NCBI GenBank assembly: GCA_008711295.1
Contig: VUYV01000121.1
Span: 2,665,610 to 2,729,609, forward strand
DNA length: 64,000 bases
Origin: Anarhynchus alexandrinus
Taxonomy: Eukaryota > Chordata > Aves > Charadriiformes > Charadriidae
Reading direction: 5' to 3'
The notes beneath the pieces were generated by a model, which was not told the DNA's origin, searched no databases, and saw only the letters and a list, made by a program, of their open reading frames with translations. The translations under genes were made by a program, and so were the position numbers. Below, one piece after another: positions 11,976-24,800 of this stretch (position 1 is the stretch's first letter; every line of letters begins with the position of its first letter).

Positions 11976-14900
11976 TGTCTGATCAGAACTGTAAACTAAA
12001 CACAGCCTCTTCCCATGGTTTTACATATCATCTCAATATCTGGTTGTTCTGGATCAGCCTCCCAACATGACTGGTGAACATAAGATGGAGCTCAACATGG
12101 GGTGGACGCAATGACACTGGAGAAGCTCTCCAGTCCTACACCCTCTACGTGCCTATCATCAGGCCATGACATGACACCCAATACAAGGCCAAACACTCAT
12201 AGTGATCAGAGAAGAAAAGCGAGAAGAAAATCCAGACATGAGCCTTTTATTTGATCAGAGCATCTCTCTTAGGTGCTGTCAACCACTAAGTGGGGTCCCA
12301 GAGCATAAGGGAGCGAGAGAGGAACAGCCAGTGCTATGATCACATGCAGCAATTCAATCTCCGTCTGCTCCAGAAGAACTCAAGGTCATTAGCTAGTGTT
12401 GTCACGGTTGTTAATGAGCTATTTATTTTGTTTGGTAATGTGCCAGCCTACCTCAAAGACAGACGGCAAAATGAATGGATCAAGACAGGGAAAACAATGA
12501 CCCAGTTATTTCACTTTTCTAATAGACAGTGTCTTGCAAACCATGACAGAAACAGAAAGGAGATAGAGGAGAACAAAGAGCTCATCAAAAATCTTTCTGT
12601 CTTCACAGAGTTACAGTTTTCACCAAAAACTTTGGCCGCTGTCAGATGAATTTTTGACTACAGAAGAAATAAATTCAAATTTAAACAAACAAACAACAAA
12701 AAAATAAACCACAAAAAAGAAACCCAAACAAGTTCCTGCTACAAAAACTTCAGGCAAAATGGTTCTTGTCCAGCCATAGGGAATACCAGATAGGAACAAA
12801 GCAGTGCTTTTAAACTGTAACATATCCTGTATCTGTCTTTCCAGATGGAGGTTAAAGAGGAAAGAATGAATCACAAAAGAGCAAAAAAGCCCATCAGAGT
12901 TCTGGAAAAGATGTCTTATAAAGAAAAATGTAGACCAAAGCTCTTGCCTGTATTAAATTATTTCAGTGTGGGTTATAAAAGTTACTGAGAAATATGAATT
13001 CTTCCATCTCCAAAAAAAGCAAAATATGGGTCAACACTGAAAGGTGAACATATCTAACAGTGAGGTAAATCACTCACTTGGCAACTTCCCTCAGGACACA
13101 GTAGAATCACCATCACCTGAGGTCTACCGCCAGCTGGCTGAAGGATGCACCCTAACTAAATCAGGAGCTATAGGCTCGATGCAGAAATTGCTGGGTAAAG
13201 TTTCAAGGCTTGAATTATTGTAGCAGGGCAGGATACAGATTCGTAATGACCCTGTCCAGCCTTAAGATCTACGAATAATGCAGTTACTTCTGCTTTCATT
13301 TTGGCAGCAGCCATTGTCTTGGATGCAAGTCCCCAGAACTCCACCGCATAGACTGGATCCAAGCTAAGTAAGTGAGGATACCAGCTGAGGATACAGCTTA
13401 CAGGGTGGAAATTTACAGAAATGAAACAAATTAACAGCTTCCCAAGCTCAGCAGTATTCATCTGACTCTTCTGCTCTGAGTGTGCTGAGAACACTTGCAC
13501 TTTTATGGCTGTAATTACGCAGCCCTGTTCATCGCTTCGCTGCCTAGCCCAAGGTTTATAGAGCAACACGAAAATTTTTGGTTGTTAATCCTGGCTGTTA
13601 GTTACTGCTTTCATTTCATCTTATCACAATCACAACTGATGTTTATATTTACTACAAGCTTTATGAGGGTTTCGCAGTACTTTTTAGGCGCAGTTTCAAT
13701 CTGGCAGCATTGCACACAAACCATCGTCCTTCTCACTTGGCAGGATCCTTCATCTCGAAGACAGGTTTGGAACTGCAAGTTGGGGAGATCAGCTCAGATT
13801 CCCCATTCCTCGGGTCAGCCTTGCAGGCAGCTCACCCTCTTTCACGTATCCCAGTGTCTCTGATATTTCCTTTGGATCCAACACCGGCACCTTTTCCTTT
13901 CACCCAGCAGTTTTACAAGGTGATCTTCAAGGCACCCAGCACTGTTTCATCATTGCTTTGTAAATGGACACTTATCTTTTAATATCAAGTGGTGATTGCA
14001 TTGCAAACACGCATTACTCTTACATTATCAGCTGCCTCTGATTTATCAGCACATTTATTGCAGATCCATAATGGGTTCAGATTTATGCTTTCATCTATTT
14101 TTATGGCTTAAAGAGACCAGCACAGGTCTCATTTTGCTCCTTTCCTGCTCTTCAGCTGAGAGGCACTTCTTTGCTGTCTTCTAACCACACTTCTCTTCCA
14201 ATCAAAATTTCCCTTGCTACACAGGTAGCAGCAGAAAAAACACAGCAACTTACACTCTCAAACAAAATTTTGACTTTACAGTATACACCACAGAAAATGG
14301 TGTTTTTCTACACTGAGCAAATACTTTCTCCAAGAGACAAGAAAAGGAAAAAAGGGAAAGAAAAAGAGCAAAAAGAGGAAAAATCCCAGTCACCACCACC
14401 CTACAGGCTAATGCACCTAAGATCAGATTTGGGAGCCTTCTTAATTAACCAGGCTCTTAATAGTACTAATAGGTCTAACTCAGCAGCTATTTTTTCACAC
14501 AGAAACCTCTACACCTCTAAACATGGCAAGAGAAACCCAGAGTTGAGCCAGGTAGGGTTTTCATAACACATCTTCATTTATCATCTCGCATAGCTCCTAA
14601 GCATGAATTACAGCGGGAACCTCTGCTTGTTCTGATATCCCCACAGTCTCACCTGAAGCCTGATTTCAGCTAGGAATACAAAAGAAAGCAAAAAGCAACA
14701 GAGACACAAGCCCCTTCCCGGATGAAGCAGAGCGCTGCCAGGAGAGGAATGTCTTAGTGCTGCATCTAACAAGACTGTGCGATATCAATTCAGGGAGAGA
14801 CTGCAAAGTTATCCATCTCACACCGCTATAGCACAACTGACTGCCCTTGGTAAGCTTAGGTTATGGCTAATAGACTCCTCTTTATTAAAGCATTGGAAAT

Positions 14901-15164
14901 TTGTCTTCATTGCACTTCCAAAATGGAGAATGCCTTGATCTGAGTTTCTCCTCTGGCTTTAAAGACTTCAGCATCTATTTTCAAGCACAGTTTGCTCCTC
15001 TTTCCCTAGTGATTTCTCACTTGAGAAACATTAAATGCCGCCCCATTCTGCTCCCTCCATCAGCTGAATCTTTTTTATATTAGCATCCATCATTTCTCCC
15101 ATTTGCTAGATGGGTTCAAAATCAAAAGGCTCACTGCCTGCTAGACAATGGAACATATCTGGGT

Positions 15165-15240
15165 TTTTCTGAGGAGCACCAGGGCAGCAGCACTGGGGCC
15201 CCGATTCAGCCCAGGATCCTGCTAGGTGCTGCACACACTG
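15165..15240 (+). repeat. Possible ancient amniote repeat remnant
   Basis: CAGCACTGGGGCCCCGATTCAGCCCAGGATCCTGCTAGGTGCTGCAC resembles the GGGGCCCTGATC...GGGGCCTCTAGGTGCTAC block shared by old amniote repeats. Weak match. Confidence 0.25.
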
Positions 15241-17896
15241 CCTACTCGCACTGTTGGACTCTGAACACCACCACTGAGCTCCCCACATTCGTGCGAATTT
15301 GTGTGCACCCATGGCTGCTGAACACAGAGAGAAGACAGCAACGTGTTTGGCCCATTCCTGGGCACCAGCAAGAGATGTCCTGATTTATGCTGAGCAATGC
15401 CAGGTCACAAAGACTGCTTCTTTTAGCATAGACAGCACCTCCAAATTCAATATTATTCGGCACAGCTGTGCTCTAGGACCCACAAGCGTTCAATGAAATC
15501 AAGTTTACTCTTGCACAACAAGGCTCACCTCCGCTGCAGGCTCAGGGGTAATATCCAGCCCTGAAAGGTAGTCTGAAAAACGCTTTTACACAGGGTCCCA
15601 GATCGGCCACGAGCCTCGCCGCTGCGACAGGCCATGCCCTACTCGAGCAAAACTGACACACTTCAAACACACAAAACCTCTTTGCCACTGCAAGGGACTG
15701 CCAGACCATTGCCACATCTACCGTGCCCCACTTGGTTCATACCATTCATTACCACTCAAATTGGTACAATTAACCCCAGCTGGACACTGTGGGCCACAGC
15801 ATTCAGGACAACCTTTCTGATTCAGCTAGCGGTGGTCCAGGCCATACACAACACCACGGCCACAGGTCTTTTGCCTGTTCCCCGTTAGTTAGCAGCCGGC
15901 CTGCTTTCCTGGAGCATTTATATTTGTATTTATAAGCCTGAGAAGGGAAGCCTTCAGTGGCCTATCATTTTACACATCTGGGGCTTTGTAAAATTCTGGG
16001 CTGAAGGCTGATTGCCTCCAATCACCCTAGACATCTATTATTGGTCCATAAAAACACACAGTGCACCGCCCCGGAGTTGCTAATAGCAGCTCAATTATGA
16101 AGGAATTTGCACTGGAAGCAGAGAATCAGTCTCATTCTTATGTGTGTCTCCACCCCAAAATTAAAGCACTTACTCGTGGAGCCCAGAATACATTTTCTAA
16201 GGCAGTCTATTCATTGGCATCTTACGGAAAGATTGAGAAGTGGCCTCTTTTAGGTCTTTCACTTGAACAAAACATTCCCTCACTCTTGCTTAAAGCAAAC
16301 TGGGATGTGGGGAGCTGTCACTTGAATTAGGGTAGGTTTTAAGTACAACAGATGAGGTAGGGCATTTTGTCCACTCACTGAGCTGTAGAGGCCCAGCTGT
16401 AATGCACCGGGTGGAGGAAGCACATAACCAAGCTGAAAACCTCTGCAGCTGCTGTGGAAGGCCACCCTGAGACACAACCAATTGCACCCAGTTTGGCTTC
16501 TGCTCTTTGTCACCACTGCTGGGACTGGATAGAAAGAAGTGTGGGGCGCAGGCAGGAGGCAACCACAGGAACGAAAAACTAGGCAAAAATACCAGTGTGG
16601 CAAGGAAGAAGAAAACAGTGACAATGAAGAGCATGACAACGAAGTTTCTCCTGGGGGCACAGCAGTGCAATACCCTTTTTAAGTGGACATCCATAAGGCA
16701 CATTGACCAGCTCCCACTCTGTGGTCTCTTTCCACCAAAGCAACAATGAGAGCCGGGCAGGAAATTATTTTCATACTCTTCCCTCCACCAAAAAAATGAA
16801 AGTTTATACCAAACCAAAAGTATTCTTAGGGAAAGAGGCAGTTTTGATAACACAACTGCCATGTGCCATTCCCACTCTTCCCCTTCCATCTTTTGCTTGC
16901 TGATTTGGGATTGTTTTGAAATCAAAATGGATTACATCTCTTCTTTAATTAAACGGGGAAAAAAAGATCAATGGCCAATTCCATAGCTAATTGATTTGGG
17001 GTGATTCAGAAAACAGGTCCAAAAATCCTCCACGTTTCATGTTTTTATCAACACATAGATACTTCAGATATTTTCAGAAAACCTTTTCTCACCTTGTTTT
17101 ATTTCCTACTTCTTAATAGAGCTTAGATTACTTAAAATCAAGAGCACAGAACAAATACGAAATGTTATCACCTTTCTTCAGCTGGACTGAGCAATCCCTT
17201 GCCCTATCTCAAGGTGACGGGGAGTCCTCAAATAGCCCAGAGGGCAAGTGAAGATTGCTGCGCCTTCTGAAGCGCTCATGCATACACCTAACAGCGTGTA
17301 TAATAAACTGTTGGATTTTATAAACATTTACATGGCATACTGCAGCAGACACACAGAAGCTGTGCTTTAACAGGTAAGGATGTTGAAGCATGCAAAATGC
17401 ATTTTCTTTCAACTATCTTTTTATGTTCCCTGCTGCACAAAACTCAGCGTAGAGTCATGTCACCCATGCAGGGCTTAATATCTTCAAAGCAAGCAGCTCT
17501 GGTGTCGGTCCATTGGTCTCTCTCTCAGTGTCAATTTCTGGTGTAATGACACAGTCTGTATGAGGTATCTGCTCCACAGCCCAGGAAATTTACCTGTCTC
17601 TCAACACCCCTGCATTTCCACTCCTCTCTGGCCCACTTTTCTCTCCCAGATCTGCAGCCTCTCACCAAAACTCCCACAGCAGGGTTGTCCAGAACCTCTG
17701 AGGTGATATTTTTTACCTGATTTTTCTATGCTGTTGTTCCCATGGCTTTGCATGCTCCAATGAATCACAGAATGGTTTAGGTTGGAAGGCACCTTGAAGA
17801 TCACGAAGTTCCAACCCCCCTTCCATGGGCAGGGACACCTCCCACTAGACCAGGTTGCTCAAAGCCCCATCCAGCCTGGCCTTGAACACCACATCT

Positions 17897-17898
17897 TC

Positions 17899-17942
<44 letters not shown>
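17897..17942 (+). repeat. (CAA)n microsatellite
   Basis: About 14-15 perfect CAA units run into the assembly gap, so the true length is unknown. It lies inside the CR1 copy where the consensus already contains CAACAAC on this strand. Confidence 0.97.
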
Positions 17943-18071
17943 NNNNNNNNNNNNNNNNNNNNNNNNNNNNNNNNNNNNNNNNNNNNNNNNNNNNNNNNNN
18001 NNNNNNNNNNNNNNNNNNNNNNNNNNNNNNNNNNNNNNNNNNNNNNNNNNNNNNNNNNNNNNNNNNNNNNN
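17943..18071. other. Assembly gap, 129 N
   Basis: Unresolved bases between a CAA microsatellite and CR1 sequence. The flanks belong to one CR1 copy, so the missing sequence is most likely CR1 body plus further repeat units. Confidence 1.
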
Positions 18072-18869
18072 TAAAAAGTCCCTCCCCATCTTTTCTGTAG
18101 GCCCCCTTTAGGTAATAGAAGGCTGCTATAAGGTGTCCCCGGAGCCCTCTCTTCTCCAGGCTGAACAGCCCCAACTGTCTCAGCCTGTCCTCATAGGAGA
18201 GGTGCTCCATTCCTCTGATCATCTTTGTGGCCCTCTTCTGGACCTGGTCCAACAGGTCCACGTCCTTCTTATGTTGGGGGCTCCAGAGCTGGACTCAGTA
18301 CTCCAGGTGGGGTCTCATGAGAGCCGAGTAGAGGGGCAGAATCATCTCCCTCAACCTGGCCATGTTTGTTTTGATGCAGTCCAGGATATGTTTAGCTTTC
18401 TGGGCTGCATAAATATAAAAAATATTTATGCTGCCAGCATACCCACACTTGCCCCCATCTCCTGCCACACACACTACAGCCAACAGGGAGCCAGTACTGG
18501 GATGATAGCAGGATGAGATTTGGGGGGCTGCAGTGCACAGCTTGGCTGTCATTGCTAAAAGCTGACAACACTCAGTTTAGCACTTGGCCAGCAGGTAAGT
18601 GTCAGTGTCCGTTGACTTTCACAGGCTAATTCCCTGCCACCAGCCAACAGGAGAATTAAAATTCAACAGGGGATCTGAGCTTTGGCTTTCCTTTTTCACT
18701 GTATGAACAGCCTTTCAACAGCCTGTGAGAGGCTGAGAAAGCCTCACTGCGGTCTGAGAGGCAGCATGGAGGCAGCAAGAGGAAATCAGAGAAAACAAAA
18801 AAAAAAAGCCAGTAACAATGAAGGAGCACAGGGGCTGGAAAGGAACTGTTGGTTCACCGAGGGAACTGG

Positions 18870-19248
18870 GGTGGTTTAGTCTGGAGAAAAGGAGGCTGAG
18901 GGGAGACCTTACTGCTCTCTACAACTGCCTGAAAGGAGGGTGTAGCTAGGTAGGGGTTGGTCTCTTCAACCGAGTAACAAGTCATAGGACAAGAGGAAAT
19001 GGCCTCAAATTGCACCAGGGGAGGTTTAGATTTGATATTAGGAAAAATTTCTTCACTGAAAGGGTTGTCAAGCACTGGAACAGGCTGCCCAGGGAAGCGG
19101 TTGAGTCACCACCCCAGGAGGTATTTAAAAGACATGTAGATGTCATGCTGAGGGACGTGGTTTAATGGTAACTTGGCAGTGTTAGGTCAATGGTTGGACT
19201 TGATAATCTTAGGTCTCTTCCAACCAAAGCAATTCTACAGTTCTATGG
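18870..19248 (+). repeat. CR1 LINE 3' portion
   Basis: Plus-strand CR1 3' segment: GGTTTAGTCTGGAGAAAAGGAGGCTGAGGGGAGACC, then CTCTCTACAACTGCCTGAAAGGAGG, ending GGTTGGACTTGATAATCTTAGGTCTCTTCCAACC and CAGTTCTATGG. The CTACAAC and GTTGGACTTGATAATCTT features mark a different subfamily from the 41.9 kb copy. Confidence 0.9.
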
Positions 19249-21477
19249 TCCTGGGTATCATCCTGTCTGACACCCAGGCCACGCTGTGTCAAGCCCAGAG
19301 GGGTGAGACTTGATGAGCAAAGGGAGGCTGAAGCCCAGTTCAACAAACATATGGAGAACATTGACTCCCAGTTCACCCCATGTCTAAGAAAGCACCCTGC
19401 TTTGCTGGGACCATGGCTGCCTGGAGCAACTCTATGAGGAACCGAGCCCTCATCTCAAAATGTCTACTAATAGGAAGGAGAATCAAAATGCCATAGAGAC
19501 AGCAGGGAACAATACTAACAGGGAGGAGGATGGTTCAAATCCTCCTCGGCCAGCAATGAATCCAAAGCACTGCAGGACTATCGGTGAAACACAGCAGTAA
19601 GGAAAGGGCAGGAGAGCCCACCAGGCAACAGGGAAACATGCTGGGTTGCGCAGAGGGCTGGAAGTGTACCTGGCCCTGTCTGCTGGGACATACTGCTTGG
19701 AGAGGATGAAGGGCTTCCGTCTTCTGCTCCTTCTCCTCCCTTCCCTACCTGCAAAATCTTGCCCCGGGTAATGGCTGATTAAATACTGCATACTGCATTA
19801 TTTAAGACACTGTTGCTGTGATACAAAGCTAACTTCTTTCAGAGGCAACACCTGACAAAAACAAGCATATGGAGATACTTAGAGCTCCTGGAGAAGGAAT
19901 ATAAATTGGTCAGGAAGAGCCTCTGAAAAATAAAAATCAATGACAAAGTCCATTTTGAAAAGCAACCCCAACAGAGAACAATGTTTTTCCTCAATGATCC
20001 TCTCAGCTAGCCTAAAATACACTCAAATATCATTTTTGTTGTTGATAAGAAAAGCTAGCTCAACAAAGTCCCTTTGCTTATGATCTTCTGGGTTTTCTGA
20101 AACTACCTAGAAATGAGGGAGGATACCCAAAAGAAGGACATATACCACTTTTTGTTTACTATGTCAGCTTCATAATGCCAGTACTTTGGAAAAAAATAAC
20201 ATAATAATCTTTTCTGTATTAAATACTTCAAGGTGAACAAACTAAATAAGCTGCAAAGATTGCTGCAGGATTTATGATCCAAAATCCTTGGGGTAGTTGC
20301 CAGGTCTGAAGGATGAATTCTTCCCTGATGTTAGGACAGGTCTATTTGCTTCTGTGTGACCCACAGTCAAAAGGCAAAGGAAAGCTTATAAGGGACAGGC
20401 TCTGCACAGGACAGGATGAGGACAGGAAGCCGATATGGAGAAAAGGAGGGTAAGAGGGAAGATGGTCTCCCATTTCTGTTGTGGGTATATTCTGAAAATC
20501 AAGATGTCTAAAGGTTTGCTACCCACCAGAAACAGCATGAGTAGCTCCAACAAATTTCAGTTCTGCTTTCTTGCAATTTCCCATCGCTAGTGGGCTAGCA
20601 GTCCTGCCGGAGGAGGAATCACAGGAGACCAGCTCCTCAGGAACAGAGAATGCCAGCTGCACTTTTCCTTGCCTGAAGTTAATAAAATACACTAGACTAT
20701 TTCTTTAAATCATAAGCTTTCCTCAGATAATGACTGTCCCATCCTGAGCATGCACAGCATTTATCACCCAGCTGCTAATTGCTAGTTTTGATTTGGGTCC
20801 AGTAGAGACAGTTTGGAAAAAAAAAAGTATTGAGGAGACAGTCACATTAAATTAGTTAGGTCAGCTTCTGAGAAGGGGCTGTAGTTCTCTCTGCACAGGT
20901 AATCTTGCCTCCCTGAGCCCTCCCCCCTCTCTCTTCTCCCTTTAACAGTTTTATTTTGTGGTGCTACAAGAGGGTTTTTTTCTCCTGCTGAGTGCTGGGT
21001 TAACAAATGCAGGAGGCATATATTAACAGTATTCTTTGGAGACCACCTACAGCACTGGGATGAACAATGGGCCTCGAACCATTACTAATTTATAGCCCAG
21101 AAATATGGTGTATGAATATTTTTTAAATGTAAAATCATTAGTCACACTTAATAGTTTATTTGAACTAAAACCGTATTATTATCCCCTCATTATTTTACCT
21201 GGTATATTTTAGACCACTTATCTCAGGGGTTGCCATAGCTACCTGCTGAGCGCCTTTGACTGGAGTGTTTGCAGTAATCAAAGTTAAAGACTTCTTATAA
21301 AAAGAAGTATGCTCTGACTAAAGAGGAACCTGGGCAAAATTGCCCATAACTGTATTCTTTCACTCAGTGCTGCAGCTGTTGGGTGAGCTGTAGCTTGGTC
21401 CCCTCGTTAGTCTCTGAGGAGGTATCCTTAAGGTACCATCTTTTTATGTCTCTGCCATAAAAATCACATGAAAATGA
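19249..21477. other. Non-coding, AT-rich unique sequence
   Basis: No repeat or exon recognised except the small hairpin at 19523. The part from 20990 to 21360 is AT-rich with many TAAT cores and could be an enhancer; unproven. Confidence 0.6.
19523..19547. other. Perfect 9-bp hairpin
   Basis: GAGGAGGAT (19523-19531) and ATCCTCCTC (19539-19547) are exact reverse complements around the 7-base loop GGTTCAA. The loop happens to look like a pol III B-box core, but no tRNA can be folded around it. Confidence 0.5.
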
Positions 21478-21586
21478 AGGTTTGGAAGGGCCTCTGGAAG
21501 TCCCTGGTCCAACCTCTAGTTCAAAGTGGGTCCAGCCAGGATCATGGCCTTGTCCAGACAGGTGTTGGAGATCTCCAAGGACGGAG
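21478..21586 (-). repeat. CR1 LINE 3' end (left arm of head-to-head pair)
   Basis: AGGTTTGGAAGGGCCTCTGGAAGTCCCTGGTCCAACC through TTGTCCAGACAGGTGTTGGAGATCTCCAAGGACGGAG is a minus-oriented CR1 3' end. It abuts a plus-oriented copy at about 21586. Confidence 0.85.
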
Positions 21587-21871
21587 AGGGTGTAAAGAAG
21601 ATGGAGCCAGGCTCTTCTCAGTGGTGCCCAATGACAGGGCAAGAGGCAATGGGCCAACTGAAACACAGGAGGTTATGATCGAACATCAGGAAACACTTTT
21701 TCACTGGGAGGGTGACCGAGCCCTGGCATAGGTTGCCCTGAGAGGTTGTGGAGTCTCCATCCTTGGGGATATTCAAAAGCCACCTGGACATGGTCCTATG
21801 CAACCAGCTCTAGGTGACCCTACTTGAGCAAGGGGATTGGACCAGATGGCTTCAGAGGTCCCTTCCAACCT
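21586..21871 (+). repeat. CR1 LINE 3' portion (right arm of head-to-head pair)
   Basis: Starts at GAGGGTGTAAAGAAGATGGAGCCAGGCTCTTCTCAGTGG and ends at GATTGGACCAGATGGCTTCAGAGGTCCCTTCCAACC. It contains the same 3'-terminal sequence as the left arm in opposite orientation, giving about 110-base inverted arms separated by about 170 bases. Confidence 0.88.
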
Positions 21872-24800
21872 TGGAGTGCTGGCTCCAGGAGAGCCCAGCC
21901 CATGGGATGGGCACCACTCGCTTTGCTGAAGTGCCATCCCCTCTTCCTGCTCCCTTTACTTCAGCCACTCCTGCCCGGAGCGTTCTCTGTGCAACATGAG
22001 CAGAGCCCCTTCTCCTAGATAAGTCTCTCCACAGCATGTTACCTGTGAATTGCTGGAGCCCCGTATCACAGGTCAGGGACCTGGAGATAGCAACAACTGA
22101 CCTCAAGTTCCCCAAGGCAGTAAGAAGTGAGGTACCTCAGCTTTTCAATCCATCCCATCCCGTAGCAGTGTTTCAGGATACCTCAGCATTTTACTTATGC
22201 AAAGAAGTAAGGGGAAGAAACTTAACACTTTTGGAAAGAAACCAGTTTTAATCAGAGCTAGCAGGCACTACTGGAATCATCCAAATGAACTGCAAGCAAT
22301 TAGACAATTAAAGTGAAGGTCACTAGAAGTACACACTAAGCAGACATCCTGACAGAGCATTTAAATACAGAAGAGCTGGATACTGCAATTAAAACACTTT
22401 GCACAAACACAGCTCTGTTGGATTAGGGACTGACTTCTCTAAACTCTACAGGAACAAATCAACAAGGCAACAGGATTCACACTGGTTGTGCTCAGAAGAC
22501 AGACTCCTTCCCTGCTGGGGCTAACAGCAGGTCTAAGATTTAGTGGATTTGAGTGCCATCAGCTTCTCCTTCCTTTACACCCCCAATTCCTGCACCACTG
22601 GAACATCGTTTCCTTAGACAAGAGTCATCTGAGAAACCTGCCAGAGTGAAAGGGATTTGTCCCTTCACAGTTAACCAGTCCTATTCTACCACACGGAAGA
22701 GCAGAGTGGCCTTTCAAAAAAAGTGAAGATCAGGGTGTGGGATGCAGATGTTAAAGAGATGTTTTATCTCAAGTTTCACAGCAGCCACCACTCCCCTGTT
22801 TGACCAGAGCACTTTTTCTCTTTTGGCATCAGGAGTGGGTAAGTCCCTGGAATAACATGTGGAAAGACATGCAGAATGAAAATTGCATTAGTCAGCAACC
22901 AGGGTGCTGTTGTGCTAAACACCATGTCCATACACCCCAAAACAAGACATACAGCTTGCTATGATCTCCCTTGGACAAATACAACTGATATCCTCAGGAA
23001 TACTTCCACCAACAGTGCCTAGACCCATTCACACAGCAAGGTGTGGGGCTGGATTCTGCCCTTTCCCATCCAAACCAGCTTGCGCTTGTCAGAACAGATG
23101 TGCTCCCAAAGCACCTCTGAAATTCTTCTGCAGAAGCTGCAAAGCACTGCTGTTCCCACCATCTAAACCATACCACACACCACCCCCCAATTTGAAATGT
23201 CTCTGCGAATCCTCACTAGCATCAAGGAAGCCAGGAGCACCTCCCCAGCTGGTAGATTCTTATTGCAAGAAAAAAAGAAAAAATCTTCATTGTTGGCTGT
23301 CTCCTTTCCATTTGGAGCAGTCAATGACACAGGGTTCAAATTGGGTATACAGGTGAGGTGGTGCCTGCTGGTTGTGCCTATAGCACTATCTGGGCAGCTG
23401 GTGCTCTGACACAGGGAGGGGAAGGCAATCTGCCTTTCTCCCCAGGAACTACAAGATGCCTCTTGAATGGAGACTGAGCAAGAACCCAGAGGTCTCAACT
23501 CGCCCCTCCAGATGGACTGCGTCTGCCAGCAGTCAGGACATCCAGTCCCAGTTAATGTTGTATGTCAAGAAACTCTGTTCATCTCAGAGGCTGAAGAGTT
23601 CAGGCAAAGCTCCTTCTCACTGGTGTGACCCATTCAAGGAAGCCCTCCTTGTTGCTGGAAGTCCTGCTTGTTCGCACATGTTAGGCGACCTATTGATTTT
23701 AGCACATCTGAATGTAACACAGAGCCCACACTCCTGGAGAAGTGTCAGAACCCTTTTGTATGCCCACCACAGACCAGGCAGCATAGCCTGCATGGAGAGC
23801 TAATGTTGATAAGCATCCCTGCATGGGGTCCACCTCAGGGAGTCCACTACAGAGGAGAAAGCAGGCTCCAGAAACATACCCTTATCCAGAGCAAGAGACA
23901 TTAAAATTTTCCTTAATTTTACCAGGTCAAATGCTTCATTCAAACCATGACAAAGCAGCCAGCTGCAATGTGGGCAAGCAGGAAACAGTGACTGCCTTGG
24001 GGGAGAGCAGTCCCAGCTTGGAATACTCAACAGGTCCCTTTGGCAGGGAACTGGACCCAGGACTACACAGCGCTGCCTCTCTCTGCCTCATTCTAGAAGG
24101 TGTATAGGAAGGAGCCATTTGTTCTTTACCTCCATTCAGCCTTTGGGAAATTAAAAGAAAAAAAACCACAAACAAACCAAACCAAACGCCTCTGCAGATT
24201 GTGTAGTTATGGGGCCTGACACATTAATAAGGCAGAAAAACATTTTCTGCTCTAAAAATCTGGAGCACATTTGTCTCCCACCCACGTAACTTAACCAATG
24301 TACCAGAAGCAAACTCATTCCTGAAAGTCATCCCCTCTGTGCAGAGTTTAGCAGCCCCAGCCACCTCTCCAGAACTGCAATCCCCAGCCAACCTGGCCTC
24401 TAGACTGCCTGAAATTCCACTTTCCTCAGGCTTCTTAGATTACTTGCTTTAAAATTAATCTGAAGAGCTCTACAGTGAATGACTCCTTGAAATGAGCTTT
24501 TTTGGAAAGTTAAATGTCAGCCTTTCCCAGTGCCCACTTCAGCACAGACTTTAGAAAGAGTTATCGCCTCCCCATACCAATGTAAAAAGCTAATAATCCT
24601 CATCAGGTTAACCCCTGCCATGTTGCCAAAGAGCCTGTTTGAGGGATTGTCCCAGTGAGGAAACCCTGGCACGTTGCTCAGGTCTTGTAGATATCCATGT
24701 CCAAGGTACATTTTGGTCCTAACAGCTGGACACAGGCTGTCACCCTGGCTGCCACACCAGTGCCAGCCGAGCATGCAGCCCAAGGCAGGAGCTCCCATGC

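Larger units (their letters stand above)
11836..17762. other. Non-coding, no gene recognised
   Basis: Mostly unique sequence with weak ancient-repeat remnants at 11915 and 15165. It includes the longest open frame of the window (16290-16925, minus, 211 codons), which I do not accept as a gene. Confidence 0.6.
17763..18408 (-). repeat. CR1 LINE 3' portion interrupted by (CAA)n and a gap
   Basis: The left end (ATCACAGAATGGTTTAGGTTGGAAGGCACC) is the CR1 3' terminus. The right part (18072-18408) reads on the minus strand as the C-terminal ORF2 segment: [23 protein letters not shown]-type and FSLEKR motifs, [15 protein letters not shown] (CAA)14 tract and 129 Ns replace the middle. The other large copy at 41861-42344 shows about 165 bases of CR1 should lie here. 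Confidence 0.92.

Noticed and set aside
17845..18261. 138-codon minus frame spanning the N gap
   Set aside because: Real CR1 ORF2 residues at its start, but the middle is Ns and the end is translated microsatellite.
19523..19560. tRNA gene suggested by GGTTCAAATCC
   Set aside because: No A box at the right distance, no acceptor or anticodon stem; only a hairpin.
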